From: Ignavibacteriales bacterium
GTDB lineage: Bacteria; Bacteroidota; Ignavibacteria; Ignavibacteriales; SURF-24
DNA: 40,164 nt
Direction of reading: 5' to 3'
Assembly: GCA_003599415.1 (NCBI GenBank)
Contig: QZKB01000097.1
Coordinates: 1 to 40,164, forward strand
Each line of letters opens with the position of its first letter. Position 1 is the stretch's first letter. The notes beneath the pieces are model-generated. The model worked only from the letters and a program-made list of their open reading frames with translations, ran no database searches and was not told where the DNA came from. Made by a program: the position numbers and the translations under genes. This document shows, one piece after another, positions 9,191 through 17,718 of this stretch.

Positions 9191-9653
9191 GTAATTACTC
9201 CTTTATTTAATATTAAATCTTTTGATGTCACTATAACTATTGTTGTACATATAGAGAGACATCTGAAAGATAGGTTTTATAATAAGCGATAAACATTTAT
9301 TATATAGAATTAAAAACAAAAAGCTTTTACTTCGTTTAATATTTTTTAGAAGTCATTACAAAAAGAAAAGCCACCATGCTGCGGCATTTGTTGGGGCTGA
9401 TGAAGTAGAAGCGACTACATTCTGCTGTAAGGCAGACACTCGAAAACCTCCGCCAGAGCGGATCAGCCTTTTGCTGAAAATGAGCGAGGCCCCTGAAATT
9501 TTATTAACTAAAAGAACTGAGGCAAATATCGAAAATACAAACAACTATTCAAAGAAAAACTTAAAATGAAGGTGATATATTTTCCTCTATAGCCGCCAGT
9601 ATTAAAATGAGTTGAAAAATAGAAAAGGGAAGTATACCTTCCCTTAATTTTTT
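9191..9653. other. 463-bp gap: promoter region, anonymous GC-richer block, array terminator
   Basis: The first ~130 bp before the oxidoreductase are very AT-rich and contain a TATAAT box on the minus strand (9299-9304), a possible -10 element without a convincing -35. About 9318-9567 is clearly GC-richer than its surroundings and open on both strands: a 62-codon minus-strand frame with a TTG start, and a longer plus-strand frame with no ATG start. A small palindrome TCCGC-CAGA-GCGGA lies at 9449-9462. I could not assign a protein family and suspect an interspersed repeat or decayed insertion. The array terminator is at 9625-9645. Confidence 0.4.
9625..9645 (-). terminator. Rho-independent terminator at the end of the permease array
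   Basis: On the minus strand AAGGGAAG, a 5-nt loop (GTATA) and CTTCCCTT form an 8-bp perfect stem beginning eight bases after the last permease stop, followed by TTCTATTTTT. This marks the 3' end of the permease transcription unit. Confidence 0.8.
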
Positions 9654-12065
9654 CTATTCATACCTTAAACTTTCAACCGGGTTAGCCAGAGCAGCTTTGA
9701 TGGTTATATAGCTTACGGTAATTAAAGTAATAAGCGTTACAAGTAATATTGGAATTATAAAAATCCAGATGTTTAAAGACATTCTGTTTGCAAAACCATT
9801 CAGCCAGTAGTTTATTCCGTATAACAAAATTGGGAAAATGATGATGAATGATATTACAATTAAGTACAGAAAGTTTTTTACCAGCAAATAAGTAACGTTC
9901 TGAATGCTTGCTCCCAATACTTTTCTTATACCTATTTCCTTTGTACGCTGGGCAGCGCTGAATGATGACAGCCCGAAAATTCCGAGTGCGGTAATTATAA
10001 CAGCAAGCAATGCAAAAATTGTAAAGACTTTTCCAAGCAGTTCATCAGATTTGTATTGCTGAGAGAAATAATCATTAAGGAAAAAGTAATCGAAAGGATT
10101 TCCAGGGAAAAATTCCGCGTACTTTTTCCGGATAAAATCAACTGACTGACTGATATTTTGTGTGTTCAGTTTAATTGCAAAATTTCCTCTTACATCTCTG
10201 CCGGTTGGCATAAAACGATAAAGTGTTGGTTCAAATTCTGCCTTTGGTGACTGCTGATGATAATCTTTTATTACGCCGGCTATTGTAAATATTTGATCCC
10301 AGTAATTTACTTTCTGACCAACTGCACTTTTGGCGTCATTAAATCCCATCCATTTAACAGCAGTTTCATTCAGCAACAGGGATTCTTTATCCGTACCAAA
10401 TTCTCTTGAAAAGTTTCTTCCGGCAACCAGTTTAATATTAAAGAAACTCAGGAAGTCATAATCAACGCCCATAATCTGGTAGTTCTTTCCTTTGGAAATA
10501 TCATCACCAACTTTGTAAATTGCGCCCGCATCCCACAGCAATTGTCTGCCCGGGACTTCTGTTACATGACAGGCATTTGTAATTCCCGGGTAACTTAAGA
10601 TTGCTTCTTTGAATAAAGTAAATTTATCTCCGTATGATTCATCGCGTACACGAGGAGCTTTTGTTACCATTGTCTGTTCAATATCAAAACCAAGACTTTG
10701 CGAGCGTAAGAATTTTACCTGCTCATAAACAGTAAATGTGCAGGCAATTAAACCAATAGCCATTGCGAACTGAAAAACAACCAATCCTTTTCTTAAAGTT
10801 ATTCCTTTACCTTCGTTGCCTAATTTTCCCTTTAAAACTTTTGCCGGTTGGTAGGAAGATAAAACAAGAGCCGGGTAAAATCCCGACAATAAAACTCCGG
10901 CAGTAAACATAATTGCAATTGCTAACCAAAACCATTTCTGCAAAAAGAAAGAATAGTCACTCTTTATTGCCGTGATGGATTCAAATATAGAAAGAGCCGG
11001 ACCGAATAATAGAATTGCGAGCAGAACAGCAATCAGGTTAATAACTATTATCTCAAAGAAGAACTGAGTTACTAATTGTTCCCTTGAAGCGCCGACAACT
11101 TTTCTTAAACCAACTTCTTTAGCGCGGTTAATTGATCTTGCAGTAGAAAGATTAACATAATTTACCCAGGCCATTACAATAATGAAGATTGCAATAATAA
11201 AAAGGAAGTTAACAGAATCTTTGTTTCCGTTAACTTCATATTCCTGCATGAAATTTGAGTTGAGATGAATATCTGCAAGAGGCTGCATCTTTAAATCTAT
11301 AATCATTTTGTATTCTTTAAGCCAGGGGCATTCCTTTTCAACAAGTCCGGGTAATTTCTTTTCAAATGATGCCGCATCAACTCCGGGTTTTAAAATAAGA
11401 TAAGTATAAGCCCCGGTTTCACCCCAGGACTCAGTATAATCGGGTCCGTACTTTGCCGCCAGCTTCTGCCACGGTAAAATGATGTCAAACTTAATGTGAG
11501 AGTTCTCAGGAACGTCTTCAAATATTCCGACAATCTGGTAATCATCTTTTTTATCGATGCTAATTGTTTTTCCAATTGGATATTCATTTCCAAAGTATTT
11601 CTTTGAGGTTGATTTGGAAATAAATGCGTTGCCGGGTTTTTGCAAATCAATTAATGGATTGCCCTGTATAAACTTAAATTTTAATATGCTGAAAAAATCC
11701 GGCTCAGTGTAGAATATTTTTTCTTCAAAGAATTTTCTCTCACCATAAGATACTGAAGCCTGAGCCCGAAAAAGACGGGCAATTTTTTTTACTTCGGGAT
11801 AATTCTCACGAATCCGCGCAGCGGCAGGCGGGCAGCAGGAAGCAAACCGTACCGCGTCACCCAATTCATCCGTCCGTTCATAACGTAAACGATAAATTCT
11901 TACGTAATCAGGATGAAACTTATCGTAACTTTTTTCAAACGTAACATAATGCAGGATAAGAAGGCATGCTGTAATGCCTATTGTTAATCCTAAAATGCTG
12001 ATGATAGAAAATATTTTTGTCTTTAGAATTTTACGCAGCGCAATTTTTAAGTAATTCTTTAACAT
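9654..12065 (-). CDS. Duplicated MacB/FtsX-type ABC permease (last of array)
   Basis: 803 residues. Layout: TM1 about 19-41; first periplasmic MacB_PCD-like domain about 45-270, with KKYFGNEYPIGK near 155; TM2 about 285-310; coupling motif KEVGLRKVVGA (316-326); TM3-TM4 to about 405; TM5 about 428-450; second periplasmic domain about 455-675, with GRNFSREFGTD near 549; TM6; second coupling motif KEIGIRKVLGA (709-719); TM7-TM8. It ends ANPVESLRYE. The final helices (NYWLNGFANRMSLNIW) differ from the FAYR..ISWW type of its neighbours. The first periplasmic domain has an adjacent Cys77-Cys78 pair. AAGGAG five bases before the ATG supports the start. Upstream lies a permease 3'-end ghost plus palindromic element. 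Confidence 0.95.
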   Translation of the reverse strand: MLKNYLKIALRKILKTKIFSIISILGLTIGITACLLILHYVTFEKSYDKFHPDYVRIYRLRYERTDELGDAVRFASCCPPAAARIRENYPEVKKIARLFRAQASVSYGERKFFEEKIFYTEPDFFSILKFKFIQGNPLIDLQKPGNAFISKSTSKKYFGNEYPIGKTISIDKKDDYQIVGIFEDVPENSHIKFDIILPWQKLAAKYGPDYTESWGETGAYTYLILKPGVDAASFEKKLPGLVEKECPWLKEYKMIIDLKMQPLADIHLNSNFMQEYEVNGNKDSVNFLFIIAIFIIVMAWVNYVNLSTARSINRAKEVGLRKVVGASREQLVTQFFFEIIVINLIAVLLAILLFGPALSIFESITAIKSDYSFFLQKWFWLAIAIMFTAGVLLSGFYPALVLSSYQPAKVLKGKLGNEGKGITLRKGLVVFQFAMAIGLIACTFTVYEQVKFLRSQSLGFDIEQTMVTKAPRVRDESYGDKFTLFKEAILSYPGITNACHVTEVPGRQLLWDAGAIYKVGDDISKGKNYQIMGVDYDFLSFFNIKLVAGRNFSREFGTDKESLLLNETAVKWMGFNDAKSAVGQKVNYWDQIFTIAGVIKDYHQQSPKAEFEPTLYRFMPTGRDVRGNFAIKLNTQNISQSVDFIRKKYAEFFPGNPFDYFFLNDYFSQQYKSDELLGKVFTIFALLAVIITALGIFGLSSFSAAQRTKEIGIRKVLGASIQNVTYLLVKNFLYLIVISFIIIFPILLYGINYWLNGFANRMSLNIWIFIIPILLVTLITLITVSYITIKAALANPVESLRYE

Positions 12066-12101
12066 TCAGTCTCCTTTATCTGCTGTAGTGTTAAAAGTTT
12101 A

Positions 12102-12140
12102 TTCGTATTAAGTGAATCCACAGGATTTGCGGTTGCAGCC
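12102..12140 (-). pseudogene. Orphan 3' end of a lost permease (ghost A)
   Basis: Minus-strand reading gives AATANPVDSL, the conserved C-terminal tail of the array's permeases. One base is then missing relative to intact copies, so the expected KYE-stop is lost. The sequence after it (AATAAACTTTTAACACT) matches the spacers after the permeases at 25261 and 22826. It is therefore the last dozen codons of a vanished gene that once preceded the 9654 permease. The upstream side breaks off directly at the palindromic element. Confidence 0.75.
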
Positions 12141-12192
12141 CCACCCAAATCCTCCCCTGCCAGAGGCAGGTAAACCTAAGGGGAGAACTTTT
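12141..12192. repeat. Intergenic palindromic element, copy 1
   Basis: CCACCCAAATCCTCCCC leads into a perfect stem CCTGCC-AGA-GGCAGG (12156-12170), with an outer CTCCCC/GGGGAG pair (12152-12157, 12180-12185) and then AACTTTT. The block is closely repeated at 20182-20232, together with about 40 bp of flanking sequence. It has no coding capacity and resembles short REP/MITE-like intergenic palindromes. Confidence 0.75.
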
Positions 12193-12219
12193 ACTTTTAA
12201 AGCTATTTGAGAGCGTGAT

Positions 12220-14673
12220 TTATTCATATTTCAAACTCTCAACAGGATTAGCTGTTGCAGCTTTTATTGCCTGAAAGCTTACTGTAGCTAAAGCAATTAT
12301 TAAAGTGATTCCGCCGGAAAGAATAAATATCCACCAGCTTATTTCAATTCTGTATGCAAAATCCTGCAACCATTTATTTATAAAGTAAAATGCCGTTGGC
12401 CATGCAATGATATTGGCTATAATGATTAATAAAACAAATTCCTTAATTAACATTGAAACAACTCCGGGAACAGAAGCACCCATTACTTTTCTAATACCAA
12501 TTTCTTTTGTTCTCTGTTCGCTTGCATATGCCGTAAGACCATATAAACCAAGATATGCAATGAAAATTGCCAGAATAGAAAAGATAGATAAAATTTGGCC
12601 CTGTCTTTCTTCTGATCTGTAAAGTTGTGCAAACATATCATCAAGGAATTCATATTGAAACGGATTATCCGGATAAATTTGATCCCATTCTTTCTCAACA
12701 TATTTTATTGTTGATTTTATATTTTGAGGAGAGATCTTAATAAGGAAATTTCCCTGCCAAACAGGTTCGTCAACTAATATCAAAGGTCTTACTTGCAACT
12801 TAAGCGAAGCATAATGATAATCTTTAACAACACCTATTATTTTTCCGGAAAGGTTGAAAGCTGCATTGGACCATAATAATTTTCTGCCTAATGCTTCATC
12901 CGGGGATTTTAATCCTAATTTTAATAAGGCAGATTCATTTATTAAAAAAGAATAATTTTTTGCACTTACATATTGCTGCATTTCATTAAGGCTCATAATT
13001 TTAGAAGGGGATTGCTTGCTTGTTGTCAAATCAAAATTATTACCTGCAGATAACCTTATTCCCATAACATCAATAAAATTATTATCAACAGACTGTAATG
13101 ATAAAACTGTCGATTCATCTCCGCTATGTATCCCTTCAACTCTTGTAAAACCCGCATCCAAAATATCTTTCGAAGGAACATCCATACTTGCTGTAACTCC
13201 GCCTATTCCGTTATACTTTTCCAAGGCATTTTTTAATAAAGGGAATTTTAATTGGTCATTTCTCGGAATATTTGATACTGCAATTATTTGTTCCTTATTG
13301 AAACCAAGTTTTTTGTTATTAATAAATGAAAACTGCTTATAACTAAAAAAGGTAAATATTATTAGTACTATTGACATAGTGAACTGTAAAACAACCAGAG
13401 ACCTTCTCAATGTAAGATTCACTTGCTTTCCGGATTTAGTTAAATTACTTCCTTTGCTAAATGCTGTTGCGGGGGAGAATGAGGATAAAACAACTGAAGG
13501 ATAAATTCCCGACAAAGTGCCGGTTATAAACGCTAATAATAAGAAGTATGAAATCATTGGTAAATTAAAAATCGAACTAATTGAAATTGGTATACCGAGA
13601 ATTGATCGGAAAAAAGGGAAAATAATAGTAACCATTAAAATTGATATTAGAATTGCTAGGAACGAGTAAAAAATAGACTCGCAAAGAAAATAATTAATTA
13701 GTTGTTTACTATCAGCACCAAGTACTTTCCGTATGCCCACTTCTTTTGCCCGCTTTAAAGATCTTGCGGTTGATAAGTTCATGAAATTAAAACCGGCAAT
13801 TAAAATCGCCAATAGAGCAACAATAGAGAAAATATATACATATTGAATATCACCATTGGGTTCAATTTCCCTGTCCAGATTTGAGTATAAGTGAATATCC
13901 TTCAAGGCCTGGAGATGAAGAAAATTTGTTCGGGCAGCATTTTCTCCTGCATATTTCTTTATAAAGTCCGGGAGTTTTTTCTCCAACAATACAGGATTAG
14001 TTCCCTCCTTCAAAAGCAAATATATCCATGCCCATCCGGTTCGTGCTTCAGCATTTGGATATGATACAAGAAACTCTATTTGAAAATGAGAGTTTTTAGG
14101 AAGATTATTTATTACGCCAGTAACTTTATAATGAACGTATTGTCCTGTTGCTTCGTTAATTGCAATTATTTCTTGTCCAATCGGATTCCCGCTTCCAAAA
14201 TATTTTTGTGATATTTCCTTTGTTATTACGACAGATCGTGGTTCTGTTAATGCAGTCGAAGGATCTCCTTCAATCATTGTAAAACTGAAAACACTAAAGA
14301 CGTTTGCATCGGTAAAATACCATTTAAAACTTCTAAACTTGTTCTCCCTTATTTTCAGGTTTACTGATGGTGTCCATTGAAAGCGGACAAGTGTTTTTAT
14401 CTCGGGAAATTCATCCGGCAGATTATTTATCCACGCATCCGGGCAACGGGCAAAGTGTGGATTATAGCCTTGTGGATTACTGTATTCACTTGTTACGCGG
14501 TAGATATTTTCAACTTTTTTATGATAAGTATCATAACTTAACTCATACCTGATATAAATTATAGAAAGCATGCATACAATCATTCCAAGGGCTAGTCCTG
14601 ATATATTAATAAACGAATAGACTTTGCTCTTCAATATATTTCTTAACACGATTTTAAAATAATTTTTAAACAT
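12220..14673 (-). CDS. Duplicated MacB/FtsX-type ABC permease
   Basis: 817 residues, the longest of the set. TM1 about 20-41; the first periplasmic domain includes ALTEPRSVVITKEISQKYFG (141-160); coupling motifs KEVGIRKVLGA (310-320) and KEIGIRKVMGA (723-733). The second periplasmic domain has an insertion around 545-577 (TTSKQSPSKIMSLNEMQQ) within the otherwise conserved GR.F...LINE region, which explains the extra length. Its C-terminal ~45 residues (FAYRIEISWWIFILSGG onward) are almost identical to those of the permease at 22826, although the middle parts differ. It starts 11 bp after the upstream stop, with GAGAGA before the ATG. Confidence 0.95.
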   Translation of the reverse strand: MFKNYFKIVLRNILKSKVYSFINISGLALGMIVCMLSIIYIRYELSYDTYHKKVENIYRVTSEYSNPQGYNPHFARCPDAWINNLPDEFPEIKTLVRFQWTPSVNLKIRENKFRSFKWYFTDANVFSVFSFTMIEGDPSTALTEPRSVVITKEISQKYFGSGNPIGQEIIAINEATGQYVHYKVTGVINNLPKNSHFQIEFLVSYPNAEARTGWAWIYLLLKEGTNPVLLEKKLPDFIKKYAGENAARTNFLHLQALKDIHLYSNLDREIEPNGDIQYVYIFSIVALLAILIAGFNFMNLSTARSLKRAKEVGIRKVLGADSKQLINYFLCESIFYSFLAILISILMVTIIFPFFRSILGIPISISSIFNLPMISYFLLLAFITGTLSGIYPSVVLSSFSPATAFSKGSNLTKSGKQVNLTLRRSLVVLQFTMSIVLIIFTFFSYKQFSFINNKKLGFNKEQIIAVSNIPRNDQLKFPLLKNALEKYNGIGGVTASMDVPSKDILDAGFTRVEGIHSGDESTVLSLQSVDNNFIDVMGIRLSAGNNFDLTTSKQSPSKIMSLNEMQQYVSAKNYSFLINESALLKLGLKSPDEALGRKLLWSNAAFNLSGKIIGVVKDYHYASLKLQVRPLILVDEPVWQGNFLIKISPQNIKSTIKYVEKEWDQIYPDNPFQYEFLDDMFAQLYRSEERQGQILSIFSILAIFIAYLGLYGLTAYASEQRTKEIGIRKVMGASVPGVVSMLIKEFVLLIIIANIIAWPTAFYFINKWLQDFAYRIEISWWIFILSGGITLIIALATVSFQAIKAATANPVESLKYE

Positions 14674-14684
14674 AATTCTCTCGT

Positions 14685-17132
14685 TTATTCATATCGTAAA
14701 CTTTCAACCGGGTTTGCAACGGCAGCTTTTATTGCCTGGAAGAGAACAGTAGCGAGTGAAATTGATAGGGCAATCCCGCTTGTTAGGGCAAACACCCACC
14801 AGTTTATGTTAACCCGGTAAGAAAAATCTTCGAGCCATTTATTCATAACGATAAAAACAAAGGGAGAAATAATTATTCCCGCTACAAGCACAAGTACAAA
14901 TATTTCTTTTGTAATCAGGAGTAGAATTGACTTTGTGGAAGCTCCGAGAATTTTCCTGATACCTATTTCTTTAGTTTTATTTTTTATGTTGAAAGAGATA
15001 GTTGAGAAAATACTTATGAGAGCCATATAAAAAGTTATAAAGGCAAATAAGCCTAACGCTTTAAGAGCAAGTTCTTCTCTGGAAAACTGTTGTATTGAGT
15101 CAGGATCATTATATGAAATGGAGGAAGATGATCCGGTTAGTTTTTTCCATTGGTACTTAATAAAATCTTTTACTTCTTTTTCCATTCCGTTTTTATATTT
15201 AACTGCCAGACAAGGGGTATAGTCAGATTTAACATCCATATAATAATGAAAAATTATATTAAGGTTTTTCTCTTTGAATGTTCCAATATGAATATCATTA
15301 GTAATTCCAATTATTACATAATCGTTCCATTGGAAAGGCAACGGCTTATTTTTATAATCAATTCTAAAATGTTTTGCGGTTCGTTCAGAAAGAAAAGCAT
15401 AATTTAAGTTACCCTTAAGATTTTCAAAATCTGCTTCTCTTAATAAAGGTATTCCCCATGTTTTAAAAAATTCCTTATCAATATCCCACTGATTTACAAA
15501 TTCTACTTTACCATTATTAAATATTCCTGTCAAATAAGACGTTCCTGCATAAACGGGAAGGTTATTTGCTCTGGTAACACTAACCACAGAATTTTGAGAA
15601 GAAAGTTCAGCCTGAATAATTCTGGCATATCTTGTGGCTTCTTCAAAGGCATTTCCGGGAATGTTAGAATTAGAATTAAAAGTTGAGAAAGATAAAACAT
15701 TTTGCTTATCATAACCGGGATCATAATTCCTTAGAAAATAGAGCTGATAATAAATTACGATTGAGCAAGCAATTAAAAATGAAGGAATAGCAATTTGACC
15801 AGTAATAAATATACGCCACAGGTTTTTTCCAATTTCAACATTTGCAATTTTGTGCTGAAGTATATCCGCTGCTTTAACTTTAGAGATTACAGATGTTATA
15901 TAAAAAGCCGGAACAAGAGAAAAAATTAAAACCAGCGGAAAGAAAATTAAAACTCTATAACCAATAAATAATTCGCCAAGCGGAGGAAAATTTGGTGAGA
16001 TACTATTAGCATATTTATAAACCATAAATGATAGTAAAATTGAAATCAGCAGGGAAATAGTGATGGTTACCAGGCAATTAAGACTAATCTTTTTAAATAA
16101 CGAAATACTATTTGCACCAAGAAATTTATTAATACCCACTTCCTTTATTTTTTTAGTAAAAAGGATTAGTATGTAACCAAAGAAGTTAAGGAACGAACCG
16201 ATCAAAAATAAAACTGCTATTCCTCCGAAAATATAGATATACTTAATTTCTTCGGGGAATACGCCGGTTAGAAAGGTGTTGATACCTGATGCTGATGAAT
16301 ATAAATGGAAATCGGAAAGTTCTTGAAGTGTATAAAATGTTTTTGAGTTCATACTACGATAAGTATAAGTGTGGCTTCTAATGAAGCCGCTTATTTTATT
16401 CTCAAACTCTTTCTTATCAATATTATTCTTAAGCATGAGGTATATTTCTGAACAATATTGGTTAGAAAGTCTTAGCTGCCAGTTTTCCTTTTTACTAAGG
16501 GATGAGATTTCTTTTTCTTCATCTAACCGGGAATTAAAAAACAAATTGAAACTCTTGATATCAGAGTTTCGAGGCGGATCCTTAATTATGCCCGTAATTA
16601 TCCAGCCGGTTAATTTTTTTTCATCAGAAATATCCTGTGAGAAGATTGTATTTCCTAAAGCTGTTTTTCCGTTATATATTTTTTTTGCTAAAGATTCTGT
16701 TATAACAACTGAGTTAATCTGTTGGAAACAGCTTTTGGTATTTCCTGAAACAAACTTTAAGGAAAAGACATCAAAGAAATCAACGTTCACCGTGCATCCA
16801 TCTTCCTGTATTCCTTCCCCTTTACTTGTTTGTATATTTTGCAAGCTACCACGATAAAAATTTGCCGACTTATATATTTCAGGAAAGTTATCCTTTAACA
16901 TTCCGGATAGATTCAGAGGAAATATTGTGCTACTCTCTATGTCAATTCGAACAAGTCTGTAAATGTTGTCGGCATTATCAATGTAAGTATTAAAACTGAA
17001 CTGATAGAGTATCCATAGAAAAACAATCATTGAGATACATAAACCAACAGTAAGGCTAAGTATGTTTGAAACAGTAAACAATTTGTTTCTTGAATAACTT
17101 CTGAAAACCGATTTCAATAAGTAGATAATCAT
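14685..17132 (-). CDS. Divergent duplicated FtsX-type permease with degenerate first coupling motif
   Basis: 815 residues and the most divergent member. The first FtsX half lacks the family's NFMNLSTARS segment (here LNFFGYILILFTKK, about 315-328), and its coupling motif reads KEVGINKFLGA (330-340), with Asn in place of the usual Arg. The second half is normal (KEIGIRKILGA, 720-730), and the tail VANPVESLRYE is typical. The periplasmic domains have little of the shared GR.F.....D signature. If the first coupling helix is impaired, one half may no longer transmit ATPase motion, giving an asymmetric permease. It has a weak GGCAGG ribosome site and follows the decayed PHP gene region by about 30 bp. 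Confidence 0.92.
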   Translation of the reverse strand: MIIYLLKSVFRSYSRNKLFTVSNILSLTVGLCISMIVFLWILYQFSFNTYIDNADNIYRLVRIDIESSTIFPLNLSGMLKDNFPEIYKSANFYRGSLQNIQTSKGEGIQEDGCTVNVDFFDVFSLKFVSGNTKSCFQQINSVVITESLAKKIYNGKTALGNTIFSQDISDEKKLTGWIITGIIKDPPRNSDIKSFNLFFNSRLDEEKEISSLSKKENWQLRLSNQYCSEIYLMLKNNIDKKEFENKISGFIRSHTYTYRSMNSKTFYTLQELSDFHLYSSASGINTFLTGVFPEEIKYIYIFGGIAVLFLIGSFLNFFGYILILFTKKIKEVGINKFLGANSISLFKKISLNCLVTITISLLISILLSFMVYKYANSISPNFPPLGELFIGYRVLIFFPLVLIFSLVPAFYITSVISKVKAADILQHKIANVEIGKNLWRIFITGQIAIPSFLIACSIVIYYQLYFLRNYDPGYDKQNVLSFSTFNSNSNIPGNAFEEATRYARIIQAELSSQNSVVSVTRANNLPVYAGTSYLTGIFNNGKVEFVNQWDIDKEFFKTWGIPLLREADFENLKGNLNYAFLSERTAKHFRIDYKNKPLPFQWNDYVIIGITNDIHIGTFKEKNLNIIFHYYMDVKSDYTPCLAVKYKNGMEKEVKDFIKYQWKKLTGSSSSISYNDPDSIQQFSREELALKALGLFAFITFYMALISIFSTISFNIKNKTKEIGIRKILGASTKSILLLITKEIFVLVLVAGIIISPFVFIVMNKWLEDFSYRVNINWWVFALTSGIALSISLATVLFQAIKAAVANPVESLRYE

Positions 17133-17161
17133 AAACCTGCCAGCTTTTTAAGAATTAAAAT

Positions 17162-17556
17162 TTATAATGAACCGGGGACTAACTTTGCACACCCGGGAAA
17201 TTGTTCCTTCGGAAATTCAGATTCATTCTTCTCATATATATGATTAGTGATAACCCACGCTTTATCTCTGCCGGAAGGAATAAATTTTCAGGGAATAATA
17301 ATTTCGACTTTATAACAGCCCATTTGGCTGCTTCAATTACTTCTGCCGGAGTTCCTGCTCCATCAGAATACTTTGTATGAATATGAACAACTCCGCAATA
17401 TTCAGAATAATCAGGAGGGACATTAACCATTTGAACAGGCGGTTCTTTGTAATTTGAAACCACTATCCAGGAATAAATTATCAGGATTAATAACAGTGAA
17501 AAGTGTAATCCTAAAAACCGTTTGATATATTTTTTAATTAACCTAATGCGAAGCAT
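17162..17556 (-). pseudogene. Decayed PHP-domain (metal-dependent phosphoesterase) gene
   Basis: The open frame 17179-17556 (125 codons) starts with a membrane anchor (about residues 17-33) and then CGVVHIHTKYSDGAGTPAEV (54-73). That is the first PHP motif (HxH...SDG), where His58 and His60 would bind metal. The sequence after about residue 85 no longer looks like a protein. A different frame over 17162-17277 reads PSGRDKAWVITNHIYEK and ends at a stop at 17162-17164, resembling the C-terminal part of the same family. The ~200 residues between, which carry the other metal ligands, are missing, so the product cannot be active. It separates two permease genes and is the only non-ABC gene inside the array. 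Confidence 0.7.
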
Positions 17557-17625
17557 AATGTTGTTTCATTTAATTTTTCCTGCTGTAAAGGTTCAACCGG
17601 ATTGATCAATTGAATCTTACGCTCT

Positions 17626-17715
17626 TTATTTTAAAGAAATTTCTCTCCAGCTTAAAATATGCAAACCATCAGAGAGAACTTCTGAGTTATTCTTTTTTCC
17701 GTCAGGCGAAAAATT
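17626..17715 (-). pseudogene. Unidentified C-terminal gene remnant
   Basis: Directly after the stop of the 17719 permease, and in the same frame, about 29 codons read on to a TAA at 17626-17628 and end SDGLHILSWREISLK. The stretch is protein-like and unlike any permease tail. It is probably the last codons of another deleted gene, perhaps linked to the neighbouring PHP fragment. Chance is not excluded. Confidence 0.35.
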
Positions 17716-17718
17716 TTT

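Noticed and set aside
9356-9544. 62-codon minus-strand ORF before the oxidoreductase
   Set aside because: TTG start, no ribosome site, low-complexity composition and an equally open opposite strand; recorded only as an anonymous block.
12141-12192. Palindrome as an intrinsic terminator of the 12220 permease
   Set aside because: The stem is not followed by a T run on the minus strand, and copies at 20182-20354 also lie inside the array; a repeat element fits better.
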